DNA of 42,847 nucleotides, from positions 1-42,847 of the IMG/VR virus record IMGVR_UViG_3300008450_000092. The stretch is one strand, 5' to 3'. Source of the stretch: a virus. The notes under the pieces are model-generated. The model was not told the DNA's origin, searched no databases, and saw only the letters and a list, made by a program, of their open reading frames with translations. Both the position numbers and the translations under genes were made by a program. Positions 17,609 through 26,986 of the stretch are shown in pieces. The stretch's first letter is position 1. Each line of letters begins with the position of its first letter.

Positions 17609-17623
17609 CCCTTTCTTTTAAGG

Positions 17624-17632
17624 GATATATAA
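17624..17632 (+). promoter_or_regulatory. GATATATAA late-promoter-like box before the neck gene
   Basis: Intergenic. The TATATA starts 23 nt before the ATG at 17649. It matches the boxes before the sheath, tube and 934-residue genes and resembles the T4 late promoter TATAAATA. Confidence 0.6.
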
Positions 17633-17648
17633 AGAAAGAGTTGTAAGC

Positions 17649-20177
17649 ATGCCATTTTATCCCGAAAATAGATTCCCGAAAGCAGGTCTCCCCGTTTATA
17701 ATGGCGAGGGCGAACAGAGAAATCTGAGTGATCCCCGATACCAATATGAGGACGGATTAGAAAATACCAAAAAATATCCGGACAGTTCTGTAGATAATTT
17801 ATACGGTACTACGGGTGCTGCTTGGGCTAGATCTCAACAGATTGGATGTGATGGATTTCATACTCACACTTTAAATAACGTTACGTACTATAGGCCATGC
17901 TTTGATGCAATTACCTACGATCTCAGATTAGAACAATTAGAGTCTGCTCTGAATTTTAGCTATATTGGCAACTACAGAATCCTTACCTGGGATTCACCCT
18001 TTAAGGATGTTCAATCATTCGAGGGCTGGATAATAGATACTGGCACCATAGCAAATAACGGTCCTATCCTTGATGCTGATGATGTATTGATCGACTTCCG
18101 TTATTCAACCGATGGAGTTAATTGGAGTTTATGGGAGAATGTAGGAAGTGCAAGGTCTGGTCCGTCTAGAGGATGGCAATCAGGTAATAAAGCTGAACTT
18201 TTCTCGATTCCTTTAAATCCCGATGAACCTTTCTACCCTGAGATCAGATTCACCTCAGTATTGATAAACGATAATGGGACGATTATTTATAACACAGATG
18301 AGGTCATAGATCCAACCGTTGTTATCGTTAACTTCGATCTGGATATCACTTATCGTACTTTCCCGGACGGCCCGGTTGGCCTTACATACAGAAGACCAGC
18401 TCCTGCTTGCTCTCAGGAAAAAAGCGATCGGCCTATTATCTTCGATTCTAAGCCTTTCACGTTCCGTCCTTACCAAGTCAACACAGCTATAAACCTTTAT
18501 AAAGATCTTTCTAAGATAGTTAATAAGGTATTTGGATTTGATGTTAACTATTATTCAGTTCAACCTCAAGCTAGAGGAAAGGATGTTATACTTAGGGAAT
18601 ACACAATTTTCGACGTAGTTGAAGAACAGTGTGTGAAAGTTATGGTTCCCAATAACCAGTTTCCTGATAACAAAATAAACTTCGATCCTTTCGGATTGCA
18701 ATTTGACGAGCCATTCGAGATCCATATCGATAGAGCGGTCTTCGAATCATATTTTGGTAAAGGATCTCAACCACGTAGAAGGGATATCATCTATTTTCCT
18801 CTCACAAACAGAATTTACGAAATAAACAGTACCTATCTTTTCAGAGACTTTATGAATCAGCCGATCTATTTTAAGATCGAACTGAAGAAGTATGAGCCAA
18901 AATCGAATACCTACTATCAAGATCCTGCTTTCAAAGAAGAGCTCGATGGCATTTCTTTGAACAGCCAGGAATTATTCGGACCAGAAACTCTTGCAGAGGA
19001 AGAAAAAGTTACCAAACCTCAACAGTACTTCATCGCAAGCACCGCATTCGATTCTGATCCAGTCCGGGCTTATCTTTACGATGAATTGCCTATTGTTGAT
19101 TATGAATTGAATAACAACTGGACGATAGTAGCAAATTCTTATTACGACCTGAATGCTGCATTTGTACCAGATTCAGAATTCATCTATGAGCCAGAAGCTT
19201 ATAGAGTTGCTGCGAGCTACAAATTCTTACCTTCACTGGGAGCAACCGGCGAGTTCTGCTATACGTCATGGATGAATATCAGAAATTATTTGGACACAGC
19301 AGCTTTCTCACCAAAAGCACCTTTGCCCCTGGTGGTAACTATCTCTTCTATCAATAGCACAGAGGTTACCTATTCAACTTATCCCAAATTTCATAAATTG
19401 AGCAAATGGGTTTCTTATGAATCAACCCCGGAAGGTTACGTTTCAATTTCAGGTGATCCCAATTTTTCTGGTGGCTTTAGAGTCTTGGATGTTGTTGACG
19501 AATACACTTTCAAGATAACCCGGCCGACTCCTCAAGCACCTGATGAATCTATTGTCTGGAGAATGCAAAAAGCTCAAGCAAGAAACCTTGTTTCTGGCTT
19601 ATACAGCGGTTTGGATGCTGATGACCAGCCATATGTTAAGGGAATGAGAATAGATCTGGTTTATTCCGGATCAGCTACACCTGCAGCAAACAATTACATA
19701 AACGCAGGTTCAATTGTAGTTAGACTGAACGAACTTGAAGTGAATTCTTGCCTTCAGTTTTCGCCAAATCAAGGAGACTGGTATGGCATAGTAGTTAACT
19801 TCTCTAATAAGTTTAAACAATTAGGAATGAACGTTTGGGCTACAAATTCCGATCCGATGTCTCCATCCGAGCAGGGGAGTCAACTAATCAAAGTTCATGA
19901 AGATATCAGAACCCTGACCACTACTTATACATTCGCAGCACCTAGCAGTATCATAACTCAAAATAATGATCCTTTCTACGGCACTCAAGAATTTGCTTAT
20001 AAAATATTTACCGGTCCAATGTACCTGACCAACATCCGGTTAATGGACAGAATGTTAGATATTGATAAGCAATCTAATTTCTTGAATCAGAATGTTGTGA
20101 GGGATTCGCAAAACGCAATCTTTATAGATAACGCAAAACCACAATTGAATTTGAGAAAATTCGCACGCAATAGATAA
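17649..20177 (+). CDS. Large neck/structural protein with a T4 gp14-like segment
   Basis: 842 residues. Around residues 356-395, GKGSQPRRRDIIYFPLTNR followed by IYEI resembles the conserved GDLIYFPMDNSLFEI stretch of T4 neck protein gp14. The position, two genes before the large terminase, also matches gene 14 in T4 (13-14-15-16-17). T4 gp14 is only about 256 residues, so extra domains surround the core: an N-terminal segment with several Cys and His (residues about 65-85), a region with DVLIDFRYSTDGVNW, and a C-terminal beta-rich part (about 480-830). The additions may anchor whiskers or decorate the neck. The neck assignment is moderate; that it is a virion protein is more certain. Confidence 0.6.
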   Translation: MPFYPENRFPKAGLPVYNGEGEQRNLSDPRYQYEDGLENTKKYPDSSVDNLYGTTGAAWARSQQIGCDGFHTHTLNNVTYYRPCFDAITYDLRLEQLESALNFSYIGNYRILTWDSPFKDVQSFEGWIIDTGTIANNGPILDADDVLIDFRYSTDGVNWSLWENVGSARSGPSRGWQSGNKAELFSIPLNPDEPFYPEIRFTSVLINDNGTIIYNTDEVIDPTVVIVNFDLDITYRTFPDGPVGLTYRRPAPACSQEKSDRPIIFDSKPFTFRPYQVNTAINLYKDLSKIVNKVFGFDVNYYSVQPQARGKDVILREYTIFDVVEEQCVKVMVPNNQFPDNKINFDPFGLQFDEPFEIHIDRAVFESYFGKGSQPRRRDIIYFPLTNRIYEINSTYLFRDFMNQPIYFKIELKKYEPKSNTYYQDPAFKEELDGISLNSQELFGPETLAEEEKVTKPQQYFIASTAFDSDPVRAYLYDELPIVDYELNNNWTIVANSYYDLNAAFVPDSEFIYEPEAYRVAASYKFLPSLGATGEFCYTSWMNIRNYLDTAAFSPKAPLPLVVTISSINSTEVTYSTYPKFHKLSKWVSYESTPEGYVSISGDPNFSGGFRVLDVVDEYTFKITRPTPQAPDESIVWRMQKAQARNLVSGLYSGLDADDQPYVKGMRIDLVYSGSATPAANNYINAGSIVVRLNELEVNSCLQFSPNQGDWYGIVVNFSNKFKQLGMNVWATNSDPMSPSEQGSQLIKVHEDIRTLTTTYTFAAPSSIITQNNDPFYGTQEFAYKIFTGPMYLTNIRLMDRMLDIDKQSNFLNQNVVRDSQNAIFIDNAKPQLNLRKFARNR

Positions 20178-20180
20178 TTT

Positions 20181-20963
20181 ATGCCAAGAAGAAAACCAAA
20201 TTTAGAAAAACAACAGCAGAAAAAAATACAGGATTCTCTAGAAAGCCTCCTAGAGGACGGTCACCATTTCGAACTGGACCGATTGACGGCCGAAGAAATG
20301 CCTGCTATGAAAACGATACCACCTTTAGATTTTACCAAAATCCAACTTTTATCAATGGCTGACGCCAAAGAATATTTGGATAGAATGGTTGATTTCTATT
20401 ATGGGGACGAGCTAAGCGAAAGCACCGATCATTTGAATAAAAAGAAAATGATCGATAACATGCATCTTTCTAATATTCTGCTTCAAATGAAAACCACACA
20501 GCATGCTATTATGAAGCTGATGGAGGAAATAGAGCTGGGTAACATGCAACCTCGTATGCTGGAAGTGCTGGGTCAGCTTCAATCCCAACTTGTTGGATAC
20601 AGTAAAGAGTATCAGGGCTTCATTAAAAATATGGAGGAGAGTTACAAGATTCTAAGAGTCGAGTCCGAACAGAAACTTGCTGCAGGTGCAGCACAGGTCA
20701 GAGAAACCGAAGGTGGAGATTTGGAGGTAGATGCATCGACACTTAAGAGAAGCGATGATGGATCTGTTAAAGTTAGAGGTACAAAACTACTGATGGAGGG
20801 ACTGCATAATGAAAATCAGGAAATTCAGGATGTGAAAGTAGAAGAGATCTCAATTACCTCTAGAGTCGACGCCCGTAAAAAAGCTCAAGAAGAGCAGGCA
20901 AGTAGGGTGGAAAGTTTAGACGTCGAAGAGAAGTATGATTTGGATGATAACTTTTTTAATTAA
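20181..20963 (+). CDS. Probable small terminase subunit (gp16 position)
   Basis: 260 residues, highly charged and helical. It lies directly before the large terminase with a five-base gap, which is the gene 16 position in T4. The centre (about 60-165, with LQMKTTQHAIMKLMEEIELG and GQLQSQLVGYSKEYQG) looks like a coiled-coil oligomerisation domain, as in small terminases. The N-terminus is Lys/Arg/Gln-rich (PRRKPNLEKQQQKKIQ) and could contact DNA. The C-terminus is acidic (KYDLDDNFFN), a common form for a motor-docking tail. It is longer than T4 gp16 (164 residues). Assignment rests mainly on synteny. Confidence 0.5.
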   Translation: MPRRKPNLEKQQQKKIQDSLESLLEDGHHFELDRLTAEEMPAMKTIPPLDFTKIQLLSMADAKEYLDRMVDFYYGDELSESTDHLNKKKMIDNMHLSNILLQMKTTQHAIMKLMEEIELGNMQPRMLEVLGQLQSQLVGYSKEYQGFIKNMEESYKILRVESEQKLAAGAAQVRETEGGDLEVDASTLKRSDDGSVKVRGTKLLMEGLHNENQEIQDVKVEEISITSRVDARKKAQEEQASRVESLDVEEKYDLDDNFFN

Positions 20964-20968
20964 CCCTT

Positions 20969-22891
20969 ATGACCAAAAGAAAAAAGAAAGATCCATTCAA
21001 ACCCCAGGTAGAATTGCCTACACCCAAGGTAACAGTTTTTGGGAAACCTGCTCCCAGCAGTACGATTTCTCCGGGACAGGCTGACGATAATGTTTGGAAT
21101 TCCGAGAAGGTTGATACAATTCTGAGAAAAGCCGATGAGGAAGGATTGGATTTTAAAAAGATCCCAAATCCATTCTTTGACGCCAATCCGGAATTTAAAG
21201 CACCTAATATAATTTGGGAGTATACCCCTGAAGAGCTGGAAGAAATTAGAAAATGTAAAAACGACGCAGTTTATTTTTCTAGATATTGCCAGGTCATGAC
21301 TGACGAAGGACTTGCATACATCAGACTCCGTGATTATCAGGAGGACATTATCAAGACATATCAGCAAAACAGATTCTCTATATTCTTAGCACCTAGACAG
21401 ATCGGTAAGTCAATCACTTCAGCTATCTTTTTGGTCTGGTACCTTCTCTTTAATTACGACAAGAACGCGATGATCTTGGCTAACGTTGGAGACACAGCGG
21501 AGGAATTAATGGATAAGGTCAAAGCCATCGTTAGAGGATTGCCTTTCTTCCTAAAACCTGGAATGATAGTGAACAACGTAATGTCGATGAAGTTTGATAA
21601 CGGGTGCAGAGCGATCGCGAAGACCACGACAAAGACTTCTGCGATTGGTTTTACTATACACTTTCTTTACATGGATGAGTTTGCACACATCCACCCGAAT
21701 TTCATAGAATCTTTTTTCAGATCAACATATCCTACGGTTTCATCGTCTAAAGTGTCAAGAATCATTATTACATCGACACCGAACGGGATGAATAAATTTT
21801 ATGATCTTTACCAGGATGCGGTAGAGGGGACAAACACCTTCTACCCATTAAGAGTTGATTGGTGGCAAATACCTGGTAGAGACGAGGAGTGGAGACAGAA
21901 AGAAATAGCTAACCTTGGTTCGGAAGAACTTTTCAACCAGGAATATGGAAATCAGTTTCTGAGTTCGTCTTCTTTATTACTTGATTCAAAAGATCTAAAG
22001 AAGGTTAAAAATTCAGGTTATGAGTATTTCTGGAGAGAGGTAGAAGCATTAAACGACCGTGAATTGAATTACGAATATCTCACGTGGCATCCTAAATTTG
22101 ATTACGACAATCCGGTTGGACCAGGTAAAAGATACGTTCTGAGCGTAGATATAGCATCGGGTAACAAGGGGGATTTTACCGTTGTGAATTTCTTCAAAGT
22201 TATTCCTTTACCGAAACACGTGATTGAAAGCATGCAAGAAAATGACTATCAGGACGAGACTGATTTTTTTGGCGTGCTGCAGATAGGGATTCTCAGGGAC
22301 AACACGATGAAACTAGACGAACTGAAGTCTTTCTTGGAAGCGATGTGTCTAGATTACTTTGGACCCGATAACGTCAAGCTTTTAGTAGAGATGAACTTCA
22401 AAGGCGAACTATTATTCGAAAAGTTAGTTTCTAATGAAGATTTTTACGAGGAAATTTTTATCTTCACAAAGCAGTCCGAGAATTCGAGACAGATGAAGCC
22501 TGGTATTAGATATACCAATGATAAGATAAAAATGAAATATTGCGAGAATTTGAGGACGTACATTAAACGGAATAGAATTTTTATCAACGATTCTAAAAAT
22601 ACAATTCCCGAATTATTATCTTTTGGAATGAATAACCGGGGATCGTATTCTGGTATGGGCTCCCATGATGACGTAGCCATGACAGTTGTAAACCTTGGGG
22701 CTTTGTTTGAATCTGATGAGTTTTCGCAGCTAGCTGGAGAGGTATATGACGAGCTAGAAAATTTATCTTACAAAGATCTTATTGAATCTAAATTAGAATC
22801 AGGCGAATCCCAATCACCCGATCCATGGGGAAGACCCACCTATAACACCAAGCAGGGTGGTGCTTTCAAAAATTTTAATGATTTGATGTAG
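20969..22891 (+). CDS. gp17: Terminase large subunit (packaging ATPase and nuclease)
   Basis: 640 residues, close to T4 gp17 (610). The ATPase domain has the adenine-binding and Walker A stretch FLAPRQIGKSITSA (about residues 137-150) and Walker B FLYMDEFAHI with Asp-Glu near 236-237, then the coupling motif IITSTPNG. The RNase H-fold nuclease has its acidic triad in VLSVDIASGNKGDFT (Asp about 394), LLVEMNFKGE (Glu about 474) and GSHDDVAM (Asp about 567-568). It powers DNA translocation into the prohead through the portal and cuts concatemers. It follows the probable small terminase, with two late-promoter-like boxes and the sheath gene next. Confidence 0.97.
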   Translation: MTKRKKKDPFKPQVELPTPKVTVFGKPAPSSTISPGQADDNVWNSEKVDTILRKADEEGLDFKKIPNPFFDANPEFKAPNIIWEYTPEELEEIRKCKNDAVYFSRYCQVMTDEGLAYIRLRDYQEDIIKTYQQNRFSIFLAPRQIGKSITSAIFLVWYLLFNYDKNAMILANVGDTAEELMDKVKAIVRGLPFFLKPGMIVNNVMSMKFDNGCRAIAKTTTKTSAIGFTIHFLYMDEFAHIHPNFIESFFRSTYPTVSSSKVSRIIITSTPNGMNKFYDLYQDAVEGTNTFYPLRVDWWQIPGRDEEWRQKEIANLGSEELFNQEYGNQFLSSSSLLLDSKDLKKVKNSGYEYFWREVEALNDRELNYEYLTWHPKFDYDNPVGPGKRYVLSVDIASGNKGDFTVVNFFKVIPLPKHVIESMQENDYQDETDFFGVLQIGILRDNTMKLDELKSFLEAMCLDYFGPDNVKLLVEMNFKGELLFEKLVSNEDFYEEIFIFTKQSENSRQMKPGIRYTNDKIKMKYCENLRTYIKRNRIFINDSKNTIPELLSFGMNNRGSYSGMGSHDDVAMTVVNLGALFESDEFSQLAGEVYDELENLSYKDLIESKLESGESQSPDPWGRPTYNTKQGGAFKNFNDLM

Positions 22892-22916
22892 GTCAAATCA
22901 ATTTGGGTATTTTAAC

Positions 22917-22925
22917 GATATATAG
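22917..22925 (+). promoter_or_regulatory. GATATATAG box, distal copy before the sheath gene
   Basis: First of two tandem boxes in the 104-bp gap between terminase and sheath. Its TATATA starts 77 nt before the sheath ATG. The same doublet arrangement occurs before the gene at 35847. Confidence 0.5.
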
Positions 22926-22965
22926 AAACAATCTGAGCTGGCCACAAAAAAGGGTCAATTCCTAA

Positions 22966-22974
22966 GATATATAA
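22966..22974 (+). promoter_or_regulatory. GATATATAA late-promoter-like box of the sheath gene
   Basis: TATATAAATG, very close to T4 late TATAAATA. The TATATA starts 28 nt before the ATG at 22996, the same spacing as at 33354 and 35817. Confidence 0.65.
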
Positions 22975-22995
22975 ATGGAAAAAAATTAGTCACGA

Positions 22996-25900
22996 ATGGC
23001 ACAAAAAGTCAAAATCGATCTTTCACAATTTAAAGCCTCTGGTGTATACACACTCGAGTTCGACGCATCAGAAAGCATTATACTCACGTCGCAAACGATC
23101 CGTCTGGTTGTAGGGTTTTCAAATATCGGTCCCTTCAATACCGCTGTGTATCTGCCGGATGTGAAAACGGCATTAGCAGTATTTGGTGATATCGATAGGA
23201 GTTTGGAAAATAAGGGTTCTTATTTCCAAAGATCAATCTACACATGTCTTCAGCAAGGACCAGTCTTTGCTTTGAACCTGTTGAGATTAAATAATGATCT
23301 TAATTCAGCTAATCCGGATATAGTACCATATCGCAGTTTCTCTGTCGATACAGAAGAAGCTAACGGAGTTTTAACTGAGAGACTTTACAGCTCTTATTAC
23401 AACAAAGAGAGATTATGGTTCGCAGATCCAGCTTATTTCTTGGCAACACGTTCTATCACCGATCAAAGTAAAATCTTGAACGTTGTAAACTTGGGTCAAA
23501 AGCCGGTGTCTATCATCATCCGCAAATCAACAGATTCTACCGCTCCTTTGCTTGGATTTAACATCTTTGCAGTTGATTGGTATGGTGCGAACAACGTACC
23601 AAGTTTCATGAACCCTTACGATTATATGGAAGATTATTTCATCGATATAATTGCAGTTAGTGGTGATTGGACAGACTATGTTGCTTTGAGTCTTGATCCT
23701 AAATGGGCAACTTACTTTACTCCGAATGGATTTATCAAGTCACGCATCGATGCTTTCTTGAATAACCCGGATGTAAATATCGTGACGAGTGTAACCGGAT
23801 GTATCATTCCTGATTTTGTAGATTTGAATGGTACAAACCAATACATTCAGACACTAGTTAATAACAACACTGCATCTACAGGTTTATTCTGTGCAATCAA
23901 TGAAGAAGCACTCGATGATATTTGTACTAACCCATCTCGCATTGATTTGGTTGGTAACCACTTGATCGACGAATTAACCTCAGATCGTGATTTATCTTCA
24001 CCGAATCTTAACTTCTTAAGCTACAATCAGCCATTGCTTGCTGACTTGCTTTATAGCCAGAACGTCTTCGGTATCACTGGTGGTGCTACCTCAGGAAACG
24101 GAATGCCATCAGGTACTCTTTTCCGCGGAAATGGCGCAACAGCAGGAAGTGCTGGTATTACAGCTTCTTACTTTAATCCATTCTCTTTCGATTTAACTGA
24201 TGGAGGCTTGCACTACGTTCAGACAAACGCCACCGGTCCTACTGGTGTCCGCGTTAATCTCCAAAGCTTCTTATCGATCACACCAGTTACTAACTCTTAC
24301 CTCGTTGGTAAGGTAACTGGAGTTTCTGGATTAACCGGACCGGTAATTAGCCAGTATAACGAGAACGATCTTGTTAAATTGAGAGTTCGCAGTGTAAATG
24401 AGGTATCTGGTCAATTGAGAATTTCTTACGACCATCCTCTGGATAATGCTTCATACTACTCACAGGGAATTAGAGTTACCCCGGTATACCAATTAACTGG
24501 ATATGCTTATGAAACTGGCGATGCTACAACATCGGTAACTCTTTTTGGTAGCGCTTACCAATTTGGATATTGGGACGTAACATATCGTGATGTAGTTGCT
24601 TCTCCAGATGGAGCTACTGGACCATCAATTCCTGGCGGTACAGCGGAAACACTTTTGGCTGGTTCTTATAGCACTCTTTACAATGACATCAATGTGAAAA
24701 ATCTCCAGGACGGAGACACATATTGGTTGAATTCAACCGGATCCAGCTTAAGATACATCTCAAATGCTTTTGATGTTGATCGTGATCAATATCCTTACAC
24801 ATTGAGCAGAGCTTATTCGAACGTTAGCTTAGATGACAGCACGCAAACAGATATTGCTGCTTTCGGAACCACTTATGCTACAACTAACGTGGGCACGGCA
24901 GTTTCTGCAGGTAAAATTGACTTCATCTCTGATGTAGGATCAATCAACTCATTCATTAACGTGATTTCAAGAGTCGATTCTGTAACATTCACTTGCTCTT
25001 CGGTTCCCGAATCGCCTGTGTCTGTAGGAGATCTTTTGGTTTCTACCGACTTAGATATTTGCGCTATCGGCAATACGAACAGACAAAATAGATTGACTAA
25101 GGTTACTAGCGTTTCTCAAACCACAACATCTGGAGTGGTTAGGGTAACAACTGCTAGACCTATCCTCTACTATTCTTACACCGACAACGGAACTACAGGT
25201 TTGAGAGTTCAGAAATTTAAATCGATCGCTCAGTTTACGAGATCTTTCGATTTCACTTTCCTTGAAGGTTTCACCATGACTGATTACAACCGTCCTAATG
25301 GAACTGATGCTCGTGTCAGTGAGATCTTGGATGTTATGTACGAAACTAATATTGCATCTGCGTTGGCTTCGCCAGACGTTATTGCTTACCGCTACATTGT
25401 TGATACTTTCAGCGGTCAGATCTTGCCAAATTCTAAATACCAATTGAGTAAATTGGCAATGAATAGAATGCAAGCTTTGGCAATCATCAACGCACCTTCA
25501 ATGGAGCAGTTTAGAGATTCTACAGATCCTAGATTCACCAACGCACCTACAGCTATCGATCCTTATCCTTCTTTAGAAACAAGGTACATCGTAGATGGCG
25601 GTAATTTAGCACTTAATCCTTCTTATACTTTCAGTTTACCTTCTGAAGCACAGGGAGCCAAATTTGCTGCATTCTATACTCCTTACATTACTGTCAGAGA
25701 GAATAACAGAAATATCAACGTTCCTCCCGCAGCTTACGTTTCAAACAATTTTGTTTTGAAATTCAGCACAGGTCAACCATATTCGATCGTAGCAGGACAA
25801 AAACGTGGTGTTATCACAGGTGGTAATATCGTAGGAGTTGAATATGATTTAACCGATGCAGATAGAGCTAATCTCGAACCATTCGGAATGAATCCTATTA

Positions 25901-26307
25901 TCAGAAGAAGAGGAATCGGAACAATTATCTTCGGTAACAACACTGCTTACCAGCAAGTTAGCTCGGCATTCGGGCTTGTTCACGTTAGAGATCTCTTGAT
26001 TTCTATTGAAACCGATACTATCGCAATCCTTTCAAACTACCTCTTCGATTTCAATGAAGATTCAGTGAGATTGGAAATCAAGACTTTGGTTGATAACTAT
26101 CTTGATGGCGTAAGAGCTGCTGGTGGTATTTACACCTACCAGACAATCATGGATGCTTCTAATAATACACCTGACGTAATCGATATGAATATGGGTATTA
26201 TCGATATCAGAATCGAGCCAGCTAGAGGTTTACAAAAGTTGATCAATAGAATCACAGTAACCAGAACAGGCGGAATCGCAGCAGGCGGATTCGTAACATT
26301 CAGCTAA
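22996..26307 (+). CDS. gp18: Contractile tail sheath protein
   Basis: 1103 residues, against about 659 for T4 gp18. The N-terminus SGVYTLEFDASESI with TIRLVVGFSNIGPFNTAVYL is the typical sheath start. The C-terminus has the conserved interlocking and beta-strand region: FGNNTAYQQVSSAF, HVRDLLISIETDTI, FNEDSVRLEIKTLVDNYLDG and PARGLQKLINRITVTRTGG. The excess length lies in the middle, about residues 350-800, which contains Gly/Thr-rich segments such as ITGGATSGNGMPSG, probably extra surface domains on the tail. It has its own late-promoter-like boxes upstream and a strong terminator downstream, fitting a very highly expressed monocistronic gene. Confidence 0.92.
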   Translation: MAQKVKIDLSQFKASGVYTLEFDASESIILTSQTIRLVVGFSNIGPFNTAVYLPDVKTALAVFGDIDRSLENKGSYFQRSIYTCLQQGPVFALNLLRLNNDLNSANPDIVPYRSFSVDTEEANGVLTERLYSSYYNKERLWFADPAYFLATRSITDQSKILNVVNLGQKPVSIIIRKSTDSTAPLLGFNIFAVDWYGANNVPSFMNPYDYMEDYFIDIIAVSGDWTDYVALSLDPKWATYFTPNGFIKSRIDAFLNNPDVNIVTSVTGCIIPDFVDLNGTNQYIQTLVNNNTASTGLFCAINEEALDDICTNPSRIDLVGNHLIDELTSDRDLSSPNLNFLSYNQPLLADLLYSQNVFGITGGATSGNGMPSGTLFRGNGATAGSAGITASYFNPFSFDLTDGGLHYVQTNATGPTGVRVNLQSFLSITPVTNSYLVGKVTGVSGLTGPVISQYNENDLVKLRVRSVNEVSGQLRISYDHPLDNASYYSQGIRVTPVYQLTGYAYETGDATTSVTLFGSAYQFGYWDVTYRDVVASPDGATGPSIPGGTAETLLAGSYSTLYNDINVKNLQDGDTYWLNSTGSSLRYISNAFDVDRDQYPYTLSRAYSNVSLDDSTQTDIAAFGTTYATTNVGTAVSAGKIDFISDVGSINSFINVISRVDSVTFTCSSVPESPVSVGDLLVSTDLDICAIGNTNRQNRLTKVTSVSQTTTSGVVRVTTARPILYYSYTDNGTTGLRVQKFKSIAQFTRSFDFTFLEGFTMTDYNRPNGTDARVSEILDVMYETNIASALASPDVIAYRYIVDTFSGQILPNSKYQLSKLAMNRMQALAIINAPSMEQFRDSTDPRFTNAPTAIDPYPSLETRYIVDGGNLALNPSYTFSLPSEAQGAKFAAFYTPYITVRENNRNINVPPAAYVSNNFVLKFSTGQPYSIVAGQKRGVITGGNIVGVEYDLTDADRANLEPFGMNPIIRRRGIGTIIFGNNTAYQQVSSAFGLVHVRDLLISIETDTIAILSNYLFDFNEDSVRLEIKTLVDNYLDGVRAAGGIYTYQTIMDASNNTPDVIDMNMGIIDIRIEPARGLQKLINRITVTRTGGIAAGGFVTFS

Positions 26308-26328
26308 CAAAAAGTAACAATAAAAATA

Positions 26329-26356
26329 GAAAGCCCGCTAGTCGGGCTTTCTTTTT
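26329..26356 (+). terminator. Intrinsic terminator after the sheath gene
   Basis: Perfect 9-bp stem GAAAGCCCG/CGGGCTTTC (26329-26337 with 26343-26351), 5-nt loop, then TTTTT. It separates sheath from tube transcripts. Confidence 0.92.
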
Positions 26357-26380
26357 GGAATTTACTTCACTTCCCTTCTG

Positions 26381-26389
26381 GATATATAG
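26381..26389 (+). promoter_or_regulatory. GATATATAG late-promoter-like box of the first tube gene
   Basis: Lies between the terminator at 26329-26356 and the ATG at 26409; its TATATA starts 26 nt before the ATG. A promoter is needed here because the terminator blocks read-through. Confidence 0.65.
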
Positions 26390-26408
26390 AAAAAATATAC
26401 TCGCATAA

Positions 26409-26966
26409 ATGGCAGGTTTACCACATTATTCAAATTCGTCTTCGGCGATAAATCTCTACGAACCAGTATATCTCAACCAGTTTGAGGTTCTGATCGTTCC
26501 ACCCGCTGCGGTTGGAGGAGGAGAATTATTGTTGCAACACGTTAAGTCGCTGAGCGGATTAACACTGGATAAAACTCCAGAGCCTATCTCACAGAAGTAT
26601 AAGTTCGCAAAAAGAAACTATGCAGGGGGCAAACCAACCAACACATACATGGATGTTCTGATGAGCTTTACAGTTAACTTGAATGAGACTAACTCAATGT
26701 ACGTGTTTAAAACCCTTCGTCAATGGAGTGATTTGATCTACAATCCATTAACAGGAGCGCAGGGTTTGAAAAGAGATTATGTTGGTTCTATGACAATCAG
26801 CATGTTCAATAAGCAAGGAGACGTTTACAGAAGAGTGAGATGTATCGATTGCTTCCCAACCAAAGCGATTTCTGCAATGAACCTTAACTATGACGAGGGT
26901 GAAGCAGTTTTCGAGATTACTCAGTTTGGATGGGCAGTAGATTATTGGGAGGATTTATTCCTATAA
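26409..26966 (+). CDS. gp19: Tail tube protein, copy 1
   Basis: 185 residues (T4 gp19 is 163). It has the T4-type tube pattern: AGLPHYSN start, NQFEVLIVPP, LRQWSDLIYNPLTGAQG, YVGSMTISMFNKQGDVYRRVR, and a terminal FGWAVDYWEDLF. Hexamers of this fold stack to form the inner tail tube through which DNA passes. It is followed 20 bases later by a close paralogue. Which copy builds the main tube is not clear from sequence. Confidence 0.88.
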   Translation: MAGLPHYSNSSSAINLYEPVYLNQFEVLIVPPAAVGGGELLLQHVKSLSGLTLDKTPEPISQKYKFAKRNYAGGKPTNTYMDVLMSFTVNLNETNSMYVFKTLRQWSDLIYNPLTGAQGLKRDYVGSMTISMFNKQGDVYRRVRCIDCFPTKAISAMNLNYDEGEAVFEITQFGWAVDYWEDLFL

Positions 26967-26986
26967 AAATTGAAATAACATAAATA

